The translations under genes and the position numbers were made by a program. The notes below the pieces were generated by a model that searched no databases, had not been told where the DNA came from, and was given only the letters and a program-made list of their open reading frames with translations. Below are positions 6,921-10,764 of a stretch of DNA of 10,764 bases, piece after piece (the first letter of the stretch is position 1; every line of letters begins with the position of its first letter). Source of the stretch: Gymnopilus junonius (taxonomy: Eukaryota > Basidiomycota > Agaricomycetes > Agaricales > Galerinaceae); NCBI GenBank assembly GCA_015501075.1, contig JADNYJ010000877.1, positions 1 to 10,764 on the forward strand, read 5' to 3'.

Positions 6921-8517
6921 TCAAAGAATAAAGGACGTCGCCCAATGCCTCAACACTGGCTCACCGAGCCGGTGAATTTCAAATTGTTTGACGTCCGAGA
7001 AATGATCATCGCGTGGGCATTCCGCACACCAGGAAAGTACGCCAGTTCCTTTTTGATCGGTAAGGTGTTCAGCCAATTCGCAATTTGCCTGTGGTACGCG
7101 GTGATAATAGGATGCTCCTTGGAGACTTCAGATTGATAGAGTGGTGAAGGGTCAGGGTTGTCGATGAGATCGACCACGGCCTCCTCCATTTCTTGTTCTA
7201 ATTCAGCCACGAGTTCCACAAGAGTTCTTTGATCCCCATTATGCGCTTCCTTTTCAAGCAGCTTTATACGGGCACGAGATGACCGAGTAGCAAGCGAGAG
7301 CCGGACTAATGCTAAGGAGAAGAAGGTTGGGATTAGAATAGGTAAAAGAGCGTAAAGAGCCTGCATAAGACGCGATCATGTCAGTAATATTGCAAGTAAA
7401 TTCATGCAAGCACTTACAAGGTTGAAAGGGAATCTGAACTGAAGGAAGGGAGGTAGTAATGGCCTCGAGGGCTTGATGGTTTGGAACCACTCTGCAGTAA
7501 ACATGGTGGGCTTTGGAGGTTTGGGGGGTGGAACGGATGGGAGTGCGTAATCTTGAACAAGACATGCATAGTTCTCATTGAATTCTCTGGAAATCAAAAT
7601 CGTCAATTATAAACCACGGCGAACGACGAGAAACACACACATCTCGATCCCACTTGTTTTATAGTCAGCGAATGGATCTATTGTCTGAATTGCAGCTGTA
7701 ACGTATGGTACCGTTATGTCATTGATGCTGAGGTTAAAAGATGAGTACCGAAAAGTGGATAATCGATGAACTTGACATACGCATTAGCGTAAATCCGTAT
7801 GTGCTTAAATTTGGAAAGAGCTTGATAGAAGATGCGGTCTGGGACGAGTAAAGTTAAAGACGCTTGCAGAGCAAAAGGACACGAGACGCCTACCCGGATC
7901 TGCCATAACCACCAGTAACGGTCTCTCCCTTGGTGACCACTTGTCGACACAGTAAAACTGCTCTCCGGTTCTGGAAAGAAGTTTCGGTCCAAGCGTCTGC
8001 GTGAGAGACGAAAAGAACGACTGATAACGGGGCAAGCCGCAATGAGGAGTAGCGATGGTGTTGAAGTTCACAGGCTCGACCTTCTCAAAGAAACCTTGCT
8101 GGTGCAACACACTGCGTAGATGGTCAAGACAAGGAAGAAAAAGATACCGGAAGCAGCTCACCCTATGCAATATCGAGCAATAAGGCCACCAAGGCTGTAC
8201 CCTGTCACGGAAAAGCGAACCACCTGGTCGCCTTTGCCCTCAAGCTCTTGCACTGTTTCTAAGACCTGGCCGCACATTAATTACAATGCACATAGCCGAA
8301 GTACCTGTAGTACCTCTTTAGCAATGCGTTCACCTCCCCAGTCTATCCCGTCGTAGGTTGAATCCTCCTTTATGGCTTCCGCCATTAACAGATGAAGTTT
8401 CGTGCCTTCTGCACTCGGCTCAGAATGTATTTCTTGGACAATCCGCGCTGCCTCTGAAAGGTGCTGAGGGTTCCCCCACATTCCGTGGATAAGAACAAGC
8501 AAGTGAATGGCCACCAT
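6921..8517 (-). CDS. DUF676-type serine esterase/lipase, Lpl1/Rog1-like (seven exons, one probable frameshift)
   Basis: Alpha/beta-hydrolase of the putative serine esterase family (Pfam DUF676), whose yeast members Lpl1 and Rog1 act as a lipid-droplet phospholipase and a monoacylglycerol lipase. Exons: 8517-8314, 8265-8162, 8111-7894, 7838-7781, 7727-7641, 7586-7418 and 7360-6921; introns are 48-57 nt, GT-AG. With one missing base restored near 6994-6996 the product is about 426 aa. Visible features: LLVLIHGMWGNP (6-17, oxyanion-hole region), the nucleophile elbow GYSLGG (Ser92), NTIATPHCG, YANAINDITVPY with candidate acid Asp198, a Pro-rich PSVPPPKPPKP linker, a hydrophobic segment FNLALYALLPILIPTFFSLA (about 278-297, likely membrane or lipid-droplet anchor), a charged helix with ELEQEMEEAVVDL, and VRNAHAMI with candidate catalytic His396. 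The C-terminus RDVKQFEIHRLGEPVLRHW is read only in the shifted frame, ending at the TGA 6923-6921; unshifted, the frame stops at 6950. Confidence 0.9.
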
Positions 8518-8628
8518 TAGGAAGTCTATGAGAGAAGAGGAAGAGATGGCAAGTTAAGAATAACTGCGCATATTCCATGGCAATTAATTGAGCTTACGCA
8601 CAAGGGCGATGCATGATGGAAAAGCCAA

Positions 8629-8697
8629 GCCGAATGAGCTTTCGGCTCACGTTCCGCGTAGTGCTTTGCCGGCACGATTCGTCGACGGAACGTCGAC
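8629..8697. repeat. Two inverted repeats and paired GTCGAC palindromes upstream of the lipase
   Basis: AGCCGAA and TTCGGCT form 7-bp arms around a six-base loop at 8629-8648. ACGTTCCG (8649-8656) and CGGAACGT (8686-8693) form 8-bp arms 29 nt apart. The heptamer CGTCGAC occurs twice, at 8680-8686 and 8691-8697, each holding the palindrome GTCGAC. All lie 110-180 nt upstream of the lipase ATG and could be transcription-factor sites. Confidence 0.4.
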
Positions 8698-9608
8698 AAA
8701 TAACTGACATATTCTCATTTCTGGATTTATCCTAACAAGATACGCTACCCTCATACCTACGTAGGGCACTCATTAAGTCGCGCGTCATGATGCGTTCTCG
8801 CATAAAATATGTCAATGATGATACATACATACTATGATATATTGATATATTCAAACCATCATTCCGGACTGTTACAACAAGCTGTAGGCATTTGAGGTTT
8901 GATCATATAATGCTGGAAGGGAATGGTGTCCGAAGGACAAGAAGAATCTTCAAAGATGTCTGGCATGCGCAGACGAAGCCGGCCCATTGTGTGATGCAGA
9001 AGAAGCAGACTGCAATAGACAAGCAATGGTGTTTCAACCGTTGCTGCTTTCAAGGGTCCGTTTCCTTCATCCCTTCATCCCTGTGGGAGGCTTGTCCTTC
9101 CTCTTATGTATGTGAATGTTAATCCTTTGATTGCGAGTGTCGTCTTCACATCAACAAGGACATCATATCACTGACAACTACAGACAATGAATACTTTACA
9201 CCCAAAGCATGAGTACGACCCCTTCGAATGATTCCGCGATTCGCCCGAAGATCTAGCACAGTCAGGCATAGAAAACCTTTGACTGACAAGATACACAGAT
9301 AAGTTAAGAAAGGTAAAAACCCTTTTCGCTGAACGACAAACGTGGTTTCTCGAGTGGTCTTTAGTATTGTTCGAGACTCCGGAAGACTCAGGCGTTCAAC
9401 CAATGTCCATGTATAGTAGAAAGAATCCAGAATAAAAGTGGTGCCTTTGAGCGATCTACAATGTCAGAAATTTTTTAAAAACCAGAGGTAGGCAGATATA
9501 TAGGTTTATATACCATATTACTAGATAGGGCGTTGGAATGTCAAAGTCAAAGGTCTGAAGTTTCAACTTCCGTCAGAAATCGTGGAAGATCGTCGAAAGC
9601 AGAAACGA

Positions 9609-9616
9609 TCACGTGA
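9609..9616. promoter_or_regulatory. TCACGTGA E-box upstream of phosphoglucomutase
   Basis: A perfect 8-bp palindrome with a CACGTG core lies 85-92 nt upstream of the ATG at 9701. In fungi such sites bind bHLH factors of the Cbf1/Pho4/SREBP type. Position in a proximal promoter supports function; the factor cannot be named from sequence. Confidence 0.4.
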
Positions 9617-9700
9617 TAAAGATGTACATCATAAATTGGCACATCGATACTGTTACAGGGGCTTCAACGTTCTCTTCCCCCAACCACCATCGTCTACCTG

Positions 9701-10764
9701 ATGTCTTTCCCAGTAAAGGATATCGAAACAAAGCCGTTTGAAGGCCAGAAACCGGGCACCTCTGGCCTAAGGAAACGGTCAGTCAACCTTGACGATTAAG
9801 GACAAGTCCGCTTAGTACTGACTATGATATTAGCGTCAAGGTCTTCCAGCAGGAGGTAAGGTAATGTCTCCGAGGAAGATAATTTCTTACGTAGCATTGC
9901 TAGCACTACACTGAGAATTTTATCCAAGCCATCTTTGATTCGATTGCGGTCAAAGACTCCACTCTCGTCATCGGTGGAGACGGCCGGTTCTTCTCTCCCG
10001 AGACAGTCCAGACCATCCTGAAAATTGGTTCTGCTAATGGAGTCGCAAAGTTCATCATCGGGAAGGACGCCATTTTGTCCACCCCTGCTGCATCGAATGT
10101 GATCAGGAAATACAAAGCAACGGGCGGTATTTTACTGACTGCAAGCCATAACCCTGGAGGACCCAAGGCAGACTTTGGAATCAAATACAATGTTTCCAAC
10201 GGCGGACCCGCCCCGGAAAACATCACGAATCAAATCTATGAGAAGACAAAGACTATAAAGAGCTACAAAGTCATCGAATTGTCCCCTGTAAGTCTTCAGG
10301 TGTTTGACCTGCTACCTTCCTATCCTTAATGCCATTGCATAGCTTGATCTGTCAAAAATTGGTGAATTCACTTTTGGCCCCACCAAGGTGTCGATCATAG
10401 ATTCAGTTTTCGACTACGTTGAACTCCTCGAATCCATCTTCGATTTCCCCCTTATCAGGAAATTCTTGGACGAGCATCGCGATGATTTCAAAATTCTGTT
10501 TGATGGATTGAATGGTGTTACAGGCCCTTACGCGCGAGCACTTCTTGTGGGATCTTTCGGCCTTGATGTATCCTCTATCCAGAACTGCGTTCCGCTTCCC
10601 GATTTCGGTGGAGGCCATCCAGATCCCAACTTGACCTATGCTCATACCCTCGTCGAAGCTGTCGAGAAGAACAACATCAATTTCGGCCGGCCAGCGACGG
10701 AGATGGCGATCGGAATATGATCTACGGAAAGGGCGCTTTCGTTACTCCCGTCCGATTCCGTTGC
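9701..10764 (+). CDS. PGM: Phosphoglucomutase, N-terminal part (runs off the right edge; two apparent one-base indels)
   Basis: Cytosolic alpha-D-phosphohexomutase interconverting glucose 1-phosphate and glucose 6-phosphate, linking glycolysis to UDP-glucose, trehalose and cell-wall glucan synthesis. Exons: 9701-9777, 9834-9855, 9904-10287 and 10343 to the edge; introns of 56, 48 and 55 nt. Motifs: QKPGTSGLRKR (the conserved substrate-binding start, split by intron 1), VIGGDGRFF, TASHNPGGPKADFGIK with the phosphorylated catalytic Ser114, NGGPAPE, IDSVFDYVELL, FDFPLIRKFL, DGLNGVTGPYA and DFGGGHPDPNLTYA. The metal-binding DGDGDR (expected about 280-285) lies at 10696-10713 but one frame off, after an apparent lost base near 10687-10689. 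Read as given, the frame ends at 10720. An apparent extra base at 10750 puts the next codons (expected SDSVA) back in the original frame. The ATG follows a CT-rich leader and gives the usual family N-terminus. Confidence 0.94.

Larger units (their letters stand above)
8518..9700. other. Intergenic region between the divergent lipase and phosphoglucomutase genes
   Basis: About 1.2 kb lies between two divergent starts (8517 minus, 9701 plus). ORFs at 8892-9122 and 9146-9403 show no recognisable content, intron pattern or start context, and I do not support them as genes. No tRNA cloverleaf was seen. The stretch holds inverted repeats near the lipase (8629-8697), an AT-rich patch with a tandem GATATATT (8836-8851), and TATATA-like sequences near 9497-9513. 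A TCACGTGA palindrome at 9609-9616 and a pyrimidine-rich leader at about 9661-9700 lie just before phosphoglucomutase. Confidence 0.5.

Noticed and set aside
8836..8851. Tandem GATATATT repeat
   Set aside because: Only two copies in an AT-rich patch; too short to call a satellite or an origin.
8892..9403. ORFs of 76 and 85 codons in the lipase-phosphoglucomutase intergenic region
   Set aside because: No good start context, intron pattern or recognisable motif; ORFs of this length are expected by chance.
1..10764. Mobile elements, CRISPR arrays, tRNA or rRNA genes, or a secondary-metabolite or defence cluster
   Set aside because: No terminal repeats, transposase motifs, regular spaced repeats, cloverleafs or pathway-linked genes were seen; the recognised genes are unrelated housekeeping functions.

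Overview
The window looks like nuclear DNA of a filamentous basidiomycete, most likely a mushroom-forming agaricomycete. The recognisable genes are eukaryotic and cut by many very short introns (48-69 nt) with GT-AG ends and CTNAY-like branch sites. Gene spacing is tight and several gene starts have pyrimidine-rich leaders. No bacterial operon, rRNA, tRNA, CRISPR array or complete transposon could be supported.

Layout from left to right: (1) positions 1-535, minus strand, the N-terminal part of an unrecognised protein that runs off the left edge. (2) 536-922, a divergent promoter region with an ACGCGT box. (3) 923-3269, plus strand, a Pif1/Rrm3 5'-3' DNA helicase in about ten exons, with every main helicase motif. 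(4) 3483-3982, minus strand, a frame-broken fragment resembling the C-terminal tail of mushroom F-box/leucine-rich-repeat-like proteins. (5) 4134-4505, plus strand, a small basic hypothetical ORF. (6) About 4651-5351, minus strand, an ambiguous zone with good intron signals but no recognisable product. (7) 5517-6434, minus strand, a five-exon gene of unknown function. (8) 6921-8517, minus strand, a seven-exon DUF676-type serine esterase/lipase related to the yeast Lpl1/Rog1 group. (9) 8518-9700, an intergenic region with two inverted repeats near the lipase and a TCACGTGA box near the next gene. (10) 9701-10764, plus strand, the 5' part of phosphoglucomutase, running off the right edge.

The three recognised genes (DNA helicase, lipase, sugar-phosphate metabolism) belong to separate housekeeping pathways, and nothing suggests they act together. 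I found no exotic or obviously new system. The most notable signal is that all three conserved genes carry apparent one-base indels that break the frame, while the protein on the far side still matches the family. That points to assembly or sequencing indels, although real decay is possible. The gene with most scope for novelty is the unrecognised five-exon gene at 5517-6434.
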